Origin: Arthrobacter sp. ZGTC131
GTDB taxonomy: Bacteria; Actinomycetota; Actinomycetes; Actinomycetales; Micrococcaceae
Assembly (NCBI RefSeq): GCF_002929275.1
Contig: NZ_PJIK01000007.1
Coordinates: 1-64,000, forward strand
Direction of reading: 5' to 3'
DNA length: 64,000 bases
The notes under the pieces were generated by a model that saw nothing but the letters and a program-made list of their open reading frames with translations, searched no databases and was not told the DNA's origin. Below, piece by piece: positions 16,488 to 25,080 of this stretch. Numbering within the stretch: the stretch's first letter is position 1; every line of letters starts with the position of its first letter. The position numbers were made by a program, and so were the translations under genes.

Positions 16488-17408
16488 CTAGTTCAGCTTG
16501 GCGTCGGTGATGGCCCCGGAGTCAAGACCCCAGGTCTCGAGGGACTCCTTGTACTCCGGGGATTCAAGGACGGACTGGAGCGCTGCCTGCAAGGCCGGGG
16601 TTAGCGCCGAGCCCTTCTTCAGGCCGACAGCGGTCAGGTCGCTCGATCCGACGTTGACCCGGCCGATGATGGTGAAGGAGTTCGGCTGCTGCTTGGCGGC
16701 CCATGCGAGTGCGGTCGTGTCGTAGAGGATGCCGTCGATCCGCTTGGAGTGCAGTTGGGTCAGGGCCTCTTGGACGTTGGGCAGCGTCACGGCGTTGATC
16801 GCCGGCTGTCCCTTCGAGGTGCAGGTCTGCTCGTTAAGGGCGGGGAGGCGCTTGAGCTGGCCGGTCGAGCCCTGAGTGACGGCGATGTTCTTGCCGCACA
16901 GGGCCTCGACGGTGAGGTTCAGCGGGTTCCCTGCGGCCGCGGCCACGGACGTGCCGGCCCTGAAGTAGTCGATCATGTCCAGGACCCGGAGCCGCTCCTC
17001 AGTCTTGGACATTGTCGTGGCGGTGAAGTCGAAGCGGCCCCCATCGAGGCCGGGGACGATTGTGTCGAACTTCGTGTCCACGAACTTCAGCTTCAGATCA
17101 AGCTTCTTCGCAACGAGCCGGGCGACGTCCGGGTTAAGGCCAATCGCGGTCTGGTTGTCCTCCGCGAGGAAGGTCGTCGGCGGGTAGTGCAGGTCCATGG
17201 CGACCGTGAGCTCGCCCTTGTCCTTGAAGGACTGCGGCAGCAGCGCTACGGCGGCCTGGTCAGGCTGGACACCTTCAGAGATATCCGCAGTATTCGAGGT
17301 CTTGCTGGTGTCAGCCGAACTGCTGCTAGGAGTGCCGCCACATGCACTCAGCGCGAGCAATACGGCCAACCCGGCTGCTGCAGCCTGGGCTTTGTTTCGA
17401 GTCTTCAT
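16488..17408 (-). CDS. Amino-acid ABC transporter substrate-binding lipoprotein
   Basis: The start is the ATG at 17408 with AAGGGA upstream; the open frame extends further but without a signal sequence. The 306-residue protein begins MKTRNKAQAAAAGLAVLLAL and has the lipobox LSAC-GG, so it is a lipoprotein facing outward. The mature part follows the SBP family 3 pattern: LTVAMDLHYPPTTFLAEDNQ, GLNPDVARLVAKKL, FDFTATTMSKTEERLRVLDM and GKNIAVTQGSTGQLKRL. It is the first gene of the importer operon, with a GntR-type operator 119 bases upstream of the start codon. The ligand is not predictable; the SolA-like gene at the operon's end suggests an N-methylated or secondary amine amino acid. Confidence 0.92.
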   Translation of the reverse strand: MKTRNKAQAAAAGLAVLLALSACGGTPSSSSADTSKTSNTADISEGVQPDQAAVALLPQSFKDKGELTVAMDLHYPPTTFLAEDNQTAIGLNPDVARLVAKKLDLKLKFVDTKFDTIVPGLDGGRFDFTATTMSKTEERLRVLDMIDYFRAGTSVAAAAGNPLNLTVEALCGKNIAVTQGSTGQLKRLPALNEQTCTSKGQPAINAVTLPNVQEALTQLHSKRIDGILYDTTALAWAAKQQPNSFTIIGRVNVGSSDLTAVGLKKGSALTPALQAALQSVLESPEYKESLETWGLDSGAITDAKLN

Positions 17409-17526
17409 GGTGCTTCCCTTCGAGGGGTTCGTCAGCTGGTACGTGGTGCTGGGAAAGAGGAAGAGATTAGCTAATGTGATCCGGATCTCTCCGTCTTCTA
17501 CTGCAATGCAACTCCTTGAACAGTAG

Positions 17527-17538
17527 ATTGTCAACAAT
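17527..17538. promoter_or_regulatory. GntR-type operator 3 (ABC importer promoter)
   Basis: ATTGTCAACAAT lies in the 350-base gap between the divergent binding-protein and HAD genes, on the importer side. It contains TTGACA on the minus strand as a possible -35 box. Confidence 0.7.
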
Positions 17539-17599
17539 TGACAGGAACTTTTTTTGAGACGGGGTGGGGAGGGGGAGTGGCCATGATCTCTATCGGCAA

Positions 17600-17611
17600 A
17601 CTGTTGACAAT
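17600..17611. promoter_or_regulatory. GntR-type operator 4 (HAD-oxidase-ALDH promoter)
   Basis: ACTGTTGACAAT differs from the other three copies at one base. It is 149 bases upstream of the HAD start; the internal TTGACA followed 17 bases later by TTAGAG gives a plausible plus-strand promoter. Confidence 0.6.
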
Positions 17612-17759
17612 TTACAATTTGGCCGCTTAGAGTCGAGTCATCGGGCAGGAATCTTCCAGCCTGCCGGGATCGATTCCCGGCTCAACGCGCGCTTCCCAAA
17701 AACTTCCCATACGCAGGGACGACGACCGCTTCCATCTCCCGAGAAAGAACGGAACGAAC

Positions 17760-18434
17760 ATGGCAGACACGAACTTCCGGCCGAAGTACATCTCTTTTGA
17801 TGTCTACGGCACGCTTATCAACTTCGACATTGATCCCACGACGCGTCGCCTGCTTGATGGCCGCATATCTGAAGAGCAGTGGCCGACCTTCAAGAAGCAG
17901 TTCCGCGGGTACCGGTTCGACGAGGTCCTTGGCGACTACAAGCCTTACGAGCAGATCCTTCAGGATTCCTTTGACCGGGTGTGCAAGCGGTGGGGCATTG
18001 GGCCGACCGTGGGTGCCGGCGCAGAGTTCGCTGAGGCTGTACGCGGCTGGGTTGCCCACGAGGACGTGCCAGCTCCGCTGAAGCTCATGGGCGACAACTA
18101 CCAGCTGGTGGCTCTGTCCAACGCCGACGACAGCTTCCTGGACATCAGTGTTCCGAAGCTCGGCGCTGATTTCCACGCCGTGCTTACCGCTGAGCAGGCG
18201 CAGGCCTACAAGCCGCGCTACCAGGCTTTTGAGTACATGCTGGACACCCTGAACGCGAAGCCCGAGGACTTCCTGCACGTCTCCTCGCACACGCGGTACG
18301 ACATGCATCCGATGCATGACATGGGCTTCCGGAACCTCTGGGTGCTGGACCGTGGCTATGACCCCATTACCGAGGGCTACGACTACAACACTGTTAAGTC
18401 CCTGGACGAGCTCAACAAGCACCTCGGTCTCTAA
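17760..18434 (+). CDS. HAD-superfamily hydrolase, haloacid dehalogenase type II-like
   Basis: This 224-residue protein has the four HAD motifs. Motif I is FDVYGTL with Asp nucleophile (about residue 14). Motif II Ser/Asn is in VALSNADD. Motif III Lys is in AYKPRYQAFEY. Motif IV is the acidic-poor HPMHDMGFRNLWV. This corresponds to the L-2-haloacid dehalogenase/phosphatase type II subfamily with a helical cap after motif I. It opens a five- to six-gene plus-strand operon (HAD, FAD oxidase, aldehyde dehydrogenase, malate/tartrate-type dehydrogenase, 2-hydroxyacid dehydrogenase, second SolA-like oxidase). A small phosphatase or dehalogenase step in amine breakdown is possible but the substrate cannot be deduced. 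Confidence 0.82.
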   Translation: MADTNFRPKYISFDVYGTLINFDIDPTTRRLLDGRISEEQWPTFKKQFRGYRFDEVLGDYKPYEQILQDSFDRVCKRWGIGPTVGAGAEFAEAVRGWVAHEDVPAPLKLMGDNYQLVALSNADDSFLDISVPKLGADFHAVLTAEQAQAYKPRYQAFEYMLDTLNAKPEDFLHVSSHTRYDMHPMHDMGFRNLWVLDRGYDPITEGYDYNTVKSLDELNKHLGL

Positions 18435-18461
18435 ACCGACTTCGAGGCGAAAGGTCACACC

Positions 18462-19739
18462 GTGAAACTTGTTCCCTATTGGCTGGACACTGCCGAACCA
18501 TCCGGCGACTACCGGCGCACTCCGGTTCCCGAGAACGTCGACGTCGCCATCATCGGTGCCGGCTTCACGGGACTTTCCGCGGCCCTGGAGTTTGCCAAGC
18601 AAGGCGCCAGCGTTGCAGTTCTCGAACGTCACACTGTTGGCTGGGGCGCCTCGGGCCGTAACGGGGGAATGGCGACGACTGGTTTGGCCATTAGCTTCAG
18701 CACGGCAGTCAAGCGGTACGGGGCACCACGTGCCGTCGAGATGTTCCGCGAATACAACGACGCGATCGAGACGATCGAGAAGCTGGTGCACGACAATGGC
18801 ATCGACTGCGACTACAAGCGCTTCGGCAAGCTCTCGCTGGCGTTCCACAAATCCCACTACGACGGCTTCCTGAAGTCGCAGGAGCTGCTCGCGAACCTGG
18901 TTGATCACCACGTTAAGGTGATCCCCAAGTCCGAGATCCACAGCGAAATCGGAACGGACTTCTACCAGGGCGCCATGATGGATCCGCTGGGTGCTGGCCT
19001 CCACGTGGGGAAGTTCGTGCATGGGCTGGCGAAGGTGGCTGTCGATAACGGAGCCGACATTTGCGAAAACGCCGGTGTCACCGAGCTCAAGAAGGTTTCC
19101 GGCACGGTCCATGACGTCCACACCACCCGTGGCGTCACGCGGGCCAAGCAGGTGCTAGTAGCCACCAGTGGCTACACAGGCAATGTCACCCCGTGGCTTC
19201 AGCGCCGTGTGATCCCGGTGGGCAGCTTCATCATTGTCACCGAACCCTTGCCCGAGGACGTGGTGAACCGAATTCTTCCGAACAGGCGCCAAGCCTCGGA
19301 CAGCAAGATGCTGACTTACTACTTCCGAATCACACCGGACAACAGGCTGCTTTTCGGCGGCCGGGCACGCTTTGCCCTGTCCAGCCCGGATTCGGACGTC
19401 AAGAGCGGCGAGATTCTGCATCAAGCAATGACCCAGCTGTTCCCGTATCTGGCCAACGTAAAAGTGGACTACACCTGGGGCGGCCTCGTGGACCTCTCCA
19501 TGGACCAGATGGTCCACGCCGGCGTGCATGACGGCTTGTTCTACTCGCTGTGCTACAGCGGGCATGGCGTGCAGATGGCAGCCCACATGGGCAAGCGCAT
19601 GGCCCACTACATGGCCGGCGACAAGTCCGCAAATGTCTGGGAAGACCTGAAAAACCCGCCCGTGCCCGGCCACTTCGGCCCTCCGTGGTTCCTGCCCTTC
19701 ATTGGCGGAGCCGCGAAGATCATCGACCGTTTCAGCTAA
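18462..19739 (+). CDS. FAD-dependent oxidoreductase (DAO family, PuuB/OrdL-like)
   Basis: GTG start with AAAGG 8 bases upstream. The 425-residue protein carries an N-terminal region before the Rossmann motif (VDVAIIGAGFTGLSAALEFA, residues about 27-46), then the characteristic GWGASGRNGGMATTG loop and a C-terminal GHGVQMAAHMGKRMAHYMAG FAD contact. These are hallmarks of the OrdL/gamma-glutamylputrescine oxidase group of D-amino-acid-oxidase-like flavoenzymes, which oxidise amines to aldehydes with release of H2O2. The next gene is an aldehyde dehydrogenase, fitting a sequence of amine to aldehyde to acid as in the Puu pathway. No glutamate-putrescine ligase is nearby, so I do not claim putrescine. 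Confidence 0.85.
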   Translation: MKLVPYWLDTAEPSGDYRRTPVPENVDVAIIGAGFTGLSAALEFAKQGASVAVLERHTVGWGASGRNGGMATTGLAISFSTAVKRYGAPRAVEMFREYNDAIETIEKLVHDNGIDCDYKRFGKLSLAFHKSHYDGFLKSQELLANLVDHHVKVIPKSEIHSEIGTDFYQGAMMDPLGAGLHVGKFVHGLAKVAVDNGADICENAGVTELKKVSGTVHDVHTTRGVTRAKQVLVATSGYTGNVTPWLQRRVIPVGSFIIVTEPLPEDVVNRILPNRRQASDSKMLTYYFRITPDNRLLFGGRARFALSSPDSDVKSGEILHQAMTQLFPYLANVKVDYTWGGLVDLSMDQMVHAGVHDGLFYSLCYSGHGVQMAAHMGKRMAHYMAGDKSANVWEDLKNPPVPGHFGPPWFLPFIGGAAKIIDRFS

Positions 19740-19756
19740 GCAAGGTAAAGGTTCCA

Positions 19757-21307
19757 ATGAGCTCATCAACAATCGTGGCTGGAGCGCGCCCAAAAAAGGG
19801 GGAGGAAACTGCCTATAAGCGGGCAAGCGTAGCCGCACTGCCAGGCGGTGCGTTTTTCGAAGGCCGTTGGCAGACAGCCGACAGGATTCTGGAGGTCCGG
19901 GATCCGGAGGACGGTGTCCTCCTAGGCAATATATGTGAATCGTCGGCACAGGATGTGCGCCGGGCTGTCGCCTACCTTCATCGCCACCTCCAGGACGACA
20001 GCTGGCCCCTCCGGGAGCGTCGTGAAGCTTTGGAACGCGCGGCAGGGCTCCTTGCAGGGCAGTCGGTGCGGTTCGCGGAGATCATTGCCGCAGAGAGCAG
20101 CAAAACCATCACCGAGGCCGAACGTGAAGTTCGCCGATCCATTGAAACCCTGCGTCTATCGGCTGCTGCCTCAAGCGAGCTCACCGGCGAGACCCTCGCT
20201 TTTGAGGACAGCATGGCCGGAGCGAACAAGATCGGCTGGTACAACCGCAAGCCGGTGGGAATCGTCGCCGCCATTACGCCCTTCAATGACCCGCTGAATC
20301 TCGTGGCACACAAGCTTGGCCCAGCACTCATCGGAGGCAACGGCGTCGTACTTAAACCCTCAGGCCGCACGCCGCTCACCGGGCTGGCATTCATCCAGCT
20401 GTTGCTGGAGGCCGGGGTTCCGGCTGGTCGCCTTGCCGCGATTGTTTCCGGTCCGGGGGTGTCCGAGGCGATCGTGACCGACCCGCAGGTGGACCTCATC
20501 TCATTCACCGGTGGACCGAAGACCGCGGACCGCATCGCTGTCGCCGCGGGCGCCAAAAAGATCCTCTCGGAACTGGGCGGCAACAACGCCACGATAGTTT
20601 GCGCGGACGCCGAACCGGCCAAGGCTGCTGAGGCGATCGTTGCAGGAGCCTTCGGCGTGGCCGGCCAGAACTGCCTGTCCGTCCAGCGCGTCTACGTCCA
20701 CATTTCCCTGTTCGACGAGGTCCTGGAGCGCGTGATCACCGGAACCAAGGCGCTCCGCGTCGGGGCGAAATTTGATCGCGGCACGGACGTCGGCCCGCTC
20801 ATTACTGAGGCGGAGGCACGGAGGGTAGAGGAATGGGTGGACGAGGCCAGGAACGCAGGGGCCACCGTCCACGTGGGCGGGCAGCGCCGCAAGACCTTCT
20901 ACCTGCCCACGGTCCTCGCTGACGTGCCGTCAGACTGCCGCGTGATCCGGGAGGAAGTGTTCGGACCGGTGGTCAGCATCATGCCGTTCATCCAGATCTC
21001 GGACGCAATCCACGCAGCGAATGACTCCGAATACGGACTCCAAGCCGGTGTCTTCACCGAATCCATCGGCATGGCCTTGGCAATTGCCGACAAGCTGCAG
21101 GTAGGGGCCGTGGTGATCAACGAGACCAGCGACGTCCGGATCGATTCGATGCCCTTCGGCGGCTTCAAAAAATCCGGCGTGGGGCGTGAAGGCGTCAAGC
21201 ATGCCGTCCGTGAGATGACCGAACCCAAGAGCACCATCATCAAACTGGCCGAGCCAGCCGCCCGTTGGCAGCAACTGGCGGGCACCTCAGAACGGAATGC
21301 ATCATGA
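19757..21307 (+). CDS. NAD(P)+-dependent aldehyde dehydrogenase
   Basis: The start is the ATG at 19757 (AAAGG 6 bases upstream); the open frame reaches back into the oxidase gene. A protein of 516 residues with the ALDH landmarks GIVAAITPFNDPLNLVAHKL (cofactor loop), ISFTGGPKTADRIAV, LSELGGNNATIVCADAEP (Glu general base region), GVAGQNCLSVQRVYVH (catalytic Cys in QNC) and REEVFGPVVSIMPF. The QNC context and VVLKPSGRTPLTG suggest the lactaldehyde/glyceraldehyde-type or non-phosphorylating subgroup rather than SSADH. It follows the PuuB-like oxidase, so it likely oxidises the aldehyde that enzyme makes. It is also coupled to the next gene by a 4-bp ATGA overlap. Confidence 0.87.
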   Translation: MSSSTIVAGARPKKGEETAYKRASVAALPGGAFFEGRWQTADRILEVRDPEDGVLLGNICESSAQDVRRAVAYLHRHLQDDSWPLRERREALERAAGLLAGQSVRFAEIIAAESSKTITEAEREVRRSIETLRLSAAASSELTGETLAFEDSMAGANKIGWYNRKPVGIVAAITPFNDPLNLVAHKLGPALIGGNGVVLKPSGRTPLTGLAFIQLLLEAGVPAGRLAAIVSGPGVSEAIVTDPQVDLISFTGGPKTADRIAVAAGAKKILSELGGNNATIVCADAEPAKAAEAIVAGAFGVAGQNCLSVQRVYVHISLFDEVLERVITGTKALRVGAKFDRGTDVGPLITEAEARRVEEWVDEARNAGATVHVGGQRRKTFYLPTVLADVPSDCRVIREEVFGPVVSIMPFIQISDAIHAANDSEYGLQAGVFTESIGMALAIADKLQVGAVVINETSDVRIDSMPFGGFKKSGVGREGVKHAVREMTEPKSTIIKLAEPAARWQQLAGTSERNAS

Positions 21308-22437
21308 CTACCCACAAAATCGCGGTCATCGCGGGCGACGGCATCGGCAAGGAAGTTGTCCCGGCGGCCATCGAATGCCTTGAACGAATCGCACAGATCC
21401 ATTCACTGAACTTGCAGTTCACTTATTTCGACTGGGGATCGGACTACTACGCCCAGCACGGGCGCATGATGCCCGTTGACGGCCTCGACCAGTTGGCGGA
21501 GCACGAGGCCATCTTCTTGGGCGCCGTGGGTTCCCCGGCCGTGCCCGATGCTGAATCGCTTTGGGGTCTCCTGATCCCCATCCGGCGCGAATTCCAGCAG
21601 TACATTAACCTTCGTCCGGTGAAAACGCTCGACGGCGTGAAGTCGCCTCTTGCGTCCAAGGAACGGATCGATATTCTCATCGTGCGTGAAAACAACGAGG
21701 GGGAGTACTCGGAAGTGGGCGGCCGGGCTTACCGCGGGCTGCCCCACGAGACCGCTGTACAGGAAACCATCTTCACGCGACTGGGCGTATCGAGGGCCGC
21801 GCACTATGCCGCATCGCTCGCATCATCCCGCAAGGGCCACCTGACCTCGGCCACTAAGAGTAACGGCATCATCCACACCATGCCGTTCTGGGACGAAGTG
21901 GTGGAGGAAACAACCCGCCTCTACCCGGGCGTGACGCTCACCAGTGAACTGGTAGATGCGTTGGCCGCGCATCTGGTCCTGAAACCCTGGACCCTTGATG
22001 TGATCGTTGCCTCCAACCTGCTCGGAGACATCCTTTCGGATCTGGGCAGTTCCGTCACGGGCTCCATCGGCGTAGCCCCGAGCGCCAATCTGAATCCCGA
22101 AGGCGATTTCCCGTCCCTCTTCGAACCCGTCCACGGATCGGCTCCGGACATTGCAGGCAAGGGACTGGCAAACCCGGTGGGCCAGATGTGGTCCGGAGCA
22201 ATGATGCTCCAGCACCTCGGCCACCCCGAGGCTGCTGAGCACCTGCAGTTGGCGTTCGAGTCCGCCCTCCGGGAAGGCCTAGGCACCCGCGACGTCGGAG
22301 GACCGTCATCGACGTCCGAATTCACTGCCGCTGTCCTGGCTGCGATTGACGGCCTTGAGGCGATTCATGTCTTTGCCGCGCTCTGTGGGATCGATGCAAG
22401 CGCGGCAGGCAAGTCGGCGGCGGCACCGGCGTCGTGA
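21304..22437 (+). CDS. Isopropylmalate/tartrate/D-malate-type dehydrogenase
   Basis: A 377-residue beta-decarboxylating dehydrogenase: IAVIAGDGIGKEVVPAAIEC at the N-terminus, ILIVRENNEGEYSEVGGRAY (substrate-binding region), the Tyr in HYAASLASSR, a Lys in TSATKSNGI, the metal-binding Asp residues in NLLGDILSDLGSSVTG and EPVHGSAPDIAGKGLANPVG. The GEYSEVGGR segment and ETAVQETIFTR place it with tartrate dehydrogenase/D-malate dehydrogenase (TtuC/DmlA) rather than LeuB. It probably oxidises and decarboxylates a 2-hydroxy-diacid. It overlaps the preceding ALDH stop (ATGA) and the following 2-hydroxyacid dehydrogenase start (TGATG), so the segment is translationally coupled. Confidence 0.85.
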   Translation: MTTHKIAVIAGDGIGKEVVPAAIECLERIAQIHSLNLQFTYFDWGSDYYAQHGRMMPVDGLDQLAEHEAIFLGAVGSPAVPDAESLWGLLIPIRREFQQYINLRPVKTLDGVKSPLASKERIDILIVRENNEGEYSEVGGRAYRGLPHETAVQETIFTRLGVSRAAHYAASLASSRKGHLTSATKSNGIIHTMPFWDEVVEETTRLYPGVTLTSELVDALAAHLVLKPWTLDVIVASNLLGDILSDLGSSVTGSIGVAPSANLNPEGDFPSLFEPVHGSAPDIAGKGLANPVGQMWSGAMMLQHLGHPEAAEHLQLAFESALREGLGTRDVGGPSSTSEFTAAVLAAIDGLEAIHVFAALCGIDASAAGKSAAAPAS

Positions 22438-23482
22438 TGGCGGTCTCGGAACGCGAGCGGCCCGTCGTCGCCGTTCTGTACCGGGAGGCGTTGCCGCCCC
22501 GGCTGGAGGAAATCGGGGAGCTGGCCGAGGTCCGCCTCACCAAGGCTGACGGGCTCGCTGAGGCGATGGATGGCGCGGATGTCCTGTACCAGTGGCATTC
22601 GTTCTCCCCGGCGCTGAAGGAAAACTGGGATGCGGCATCGTCCCTGAAGTGGGTGCACGTATCAGCTGCAGGCGTCAGCCAGCTGCTGTTCGATGACCTG
22701 ATCCACAGCGATGTCGTTTACACGAATTCACGCGGCGTCTTGAGCCGTGCGATCGCCGAATTCGCGCTGGGTTTCGTGCTGGATATGGCGAAGGATGCCC
22801 AGGGTTCGCTGCGGCTGCAGACGCAGCAGCGGTGGCAGCACAGGGTCACCCGGAAGATCCAGGGCCAACGTGTGTTGGTGGTGGGGACCGGGTCCATCGG
22901 ACGCGAGATCGCCGGCCTGTTCCGTGCCGTGGGCCTGCAGGTGAGCGGTGCCGGGCGCAGCAGGCGCCCCGGGGACGAGTATTTCGAAGAGATTCACTCT
23001 TCCCAGGACCTGGCGGGGATCGTCCAGGACTTTGACTACCTTGTGCTGGCCGCACCGCTTACCGATGAGACCAAGGGACTCGTGGACGCGGCGTCCTTTC
23101 CGCCATGAAGCCCACCGCTCACCTCATCAATGTGGGGCGCGGGGAGCTGATCCGGACCCGGGCGCTGGTAGAGGCCCTGACGTCGGGATCCATTGCCGGT
23201 GCGGCGCTCGATGTTGTCCACCCAGAGCCGCTGCCCGCGGGACATCCGTTGTGGAGTATGGAGAATGTCATTCTCACCCCCCACATGAGCGGCGACTCCG
23301 AAGATTACCTCGACGATCTCGGGAAGCTGTTCGTGGCGAACCTCAAGCGGTACAACCACGGCGAACCGCTGCAGAACATCGTGAACAAAACCCTCGGTTT
23401 CGTCCCGAGTCCCGCTGCTACCCTGGCAGACCCGGAATCGGGACAACAGCGTGCGATAAGGGAAAGCAAGGTAGAAGCATGA
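22437..23482 (+). pseudogene. D-2-hydroxyacid dehydrogenase, frameshifted
   Basis: The first part (222 residues) contains the catalytic-domain start and the NAD-binding GQRVLVVGTGSIGREIAGLF with conserved FDYLVLAAPLTDETKGLVDA. It then stops after SFPP. The remaining family sequence, AHLINVGRGELIRTRALVEA and the catalytic His in ILTPHMSGDS, resumes in another frame from the ATG at 23105. The junction TCCTTTCCGCCATG would read on-frame as Phe-Ala-Ala-Met if one G were restored after TTT near 23099. So a single-base deletion splits a NAD-dependent 2-hydroxyacid dehydrogenase (glyoxylate/hydroxypyruvate-reductase-like). It overlaps its neighbours at both ends. A sequencing error is possible; otherwise the enzyme is lost or made as two pieces. 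Confidence 0.82.
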
Positions 23483-24672
23483 CTGCCCTCGAAACGGACG
23501 TCGTAGTCGTCGGAGTTGGCTCGGTAGGAAGCATGGTGAGTTGGCAGCTCGCCTCCCGTGGTCTGCGGGTCACTGGAGTAGACAGGTTTTCGATCCCCGG
23601 CCCCTTCTCTGCCTACGCTGGGGAATCGCGCATTTTCCGCAAGGTATACGTGGAAGGAGGGCATTACACACCCCTCTTGCAGAGGGCACAGGATCTGTGG
23701 CGTGATCTGGAGAAAGTCAGCGGGACCCGGCTGCTCAACACTACGGGCGCTGTCACGATATATGACGAGCACAACCCGCGCTTGGCATCGCTCATTGCAG
23801 CCGCGCAAGAGCCTGGCCTCGACTGCGAGCTTCTACGGGGCGAAGAGGCCAGAACGAAGTATCCCGAACATGTGATCAGGGACACGGATGTCACGGTCTT
23901 TGACCCTGAGGGAGGCTACTTGAATTCAGAGAGGGCCGTGACGGCCGCCCTGGTGGAGGCCGCACGGCTCGGTGCTAAGTTCTTGGGAAACCGGAAAGCG
24001 CACAGCGTCGAGACGTACGGTGACCGGTACATCGTCCGGACCGATCAAGAAGAGATCATTGCCTCCCGGGTGATCATCTCGCAGGGCAACGGTGCGGGAG
24101 CAGTTTGCAAGGAACTCGGTGTTCACCTTTCCGTTCTGCCGCAGATCCTGACATGGTTCCCCGCTGTGGACCCATCAGGATTCTCCAGACAAGACGTGCC
24201 GGTTTTCCTCAGGAGGGCGGAGGAAGACGGAAGGTCGGATCAAGCCCGGTTCTACGGGTTCCCGAGCGCCGACGGTTGGACGGTGAAAGTCGTGGGGAGC
24301 GTTTATATGGACGAAGTCGAGTCCATGGAGAAGCCTCCTACTTGGGACCCTAAGTATTTGGACCCCATCCGGGCATGGATCCGGGAATTCATTCCGGGTC
24401 TAATTCCGGACCCGGTGAGGGTTGCCGTTTGTGCGGACGGCCATTTACCAGACGAGACCGGGCTGTTGGGGGCGGTGCCCGGAATGGAAGGCGTCGTCGC
24501 GGCGGTCGGCTTCTCCGGCCACGGCTTCAAGATGGCCTCTGCACTGGGAGCTATTGCCGCCGACCTGGTGCTGGACGGAACAACTGCCACCGACGTAAGT
24601 TTCATGAACCCTTCCAGGTTCCTCGGACCGGACTCGCGACTCACGTCATTGGCACTGAGCACTAATGATTGA
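23479..24672 (+). CDS. FAD-dependent amine oxidase, SolA/sarcosine oxidase family (second copy)
   Basis: The ATG at 23479 overlaps the upstream stop (ATGA); a much longer frame upstream is a shadow of the 2-hydroxyacid dehydrogenase. The 397-residue protein has VVVVGVGSVGSMVSWQLASR, the GESRIFRKVYVEGGHYTPLL substrate loop and VAAVGFSGHGFKMASALGAI at the C-terminus. It therefore resembles the SolA-like protein encoded at 13650-14780, but keeps a Cys (RVAVCADGHLPDETG) at the position where monomeric sarcosine oxidases attach FAD. It ends the plus-strand operon and is followed by a strong terminator hairpin. Role: oxidation of an N-alkyl or secondary amino acid to imine plus H2O2; substrate unknown. 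Confidence 0.84.
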   Translation: MTALETDVVVVGVGSVGSMVSWQLASRGLRVTGVDRFSIPGPFSAYAGESRIFRKVYVEGGHYTPLLQRAQDLWRDLEKVSGTRLLNTTGAVTIYDEHNPRLASLIAAAQEPGLDCELLRGEEARTKYPEHVIRDTDVTVFDPEGGYLNSERAVTAALVEAARLGAKFLGNRKAHSVETYGDRYIVRTDQEEIIASRVIISQGNGAGAVCKELGVHLSVLPQILTWFPAVDPSGFSRQDVPVFLRRAEEDGRSDQARFYGFPSADGWTVKVVGSVYMDEVESMEKPPTWDPKYLDPIRAWIREFIPGLIPDPVRVAVCADGHLPDETGLLGAVPGMEGVVAAVGFSGHGFKMASALGAIAADLVLDGTTATDVSFMNPSRFLGPDSRLTSLALSTND

Positions 24673-24834
24673 AAATCCAGCCGGATCGTCGACGTGAACC
24701 GATCAGCGAAGGCACCTTGGTTGCCAACAAACCGACCACGACTCAGCCACCCGTCGTCTCTTGGACGCTCCCCCCATCGGCGCCATCTCATCAATGGCGC
24801 TCAATCCGCGGGCCAGGGTGACCATTTCCACACC

Positions 24835-24869
24835 CAATAAGCCTGCCAGGATTGCTGGCAGGCTTATTG
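24835..24869 (+). terminator. Terminator after the plus-strand catabolic operon
   Basis: CAATAAGCCTGCCA and TGGCAGGCTTATTG pair perfectly (14 bp) around a 7-base loop, followed by AATTATCC. It lies 162 bases downstream of the second SolA-like gene. Confidence 0.85.
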
Positions 24870-25080
24870 AATTATCCGGAACTCTGCCTGGTTTTTACGT
24901 CCGTTCCCTAGCGAAAGCTGCAGGCTGCGAAGGCCCAAGCTGATCGTCGACCGCAGACGTATTTTCCAACACTTTTTGGCTGATTCGAGAACGCCGATAA
25001 TTGATCTTCCCTCACCTGCTGAGGGTCCGGCATTCCCCTGCTTCCTGGCGGCGCTGCCGGAACTGGTGGAACGGCAATCG
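24870..25080. other. No supported gene
   Basis: The space between the operon terminator and the convergent benE gene. Nothing beyond short shadow frames was seen; the whole gap from 24673 holds only the terminator. Confidence 0.4.

Noticed and set aside
17682-19121. 479-residue minus-strand open frame
   Set aside because: It is antisense to the HAD and FAD-oxidase genes, whose motifs are clear; the translation is a GC-rich shadow without family features.
22948-24672. 574-residue plus-strand frame containing the second SolA-like oxidase
   Set aside because: Only the part from the ATG at 23479 has family similarity; the upstream 177 codons are a shadow of the 2-hydroxyacid dehydrogenase gene.
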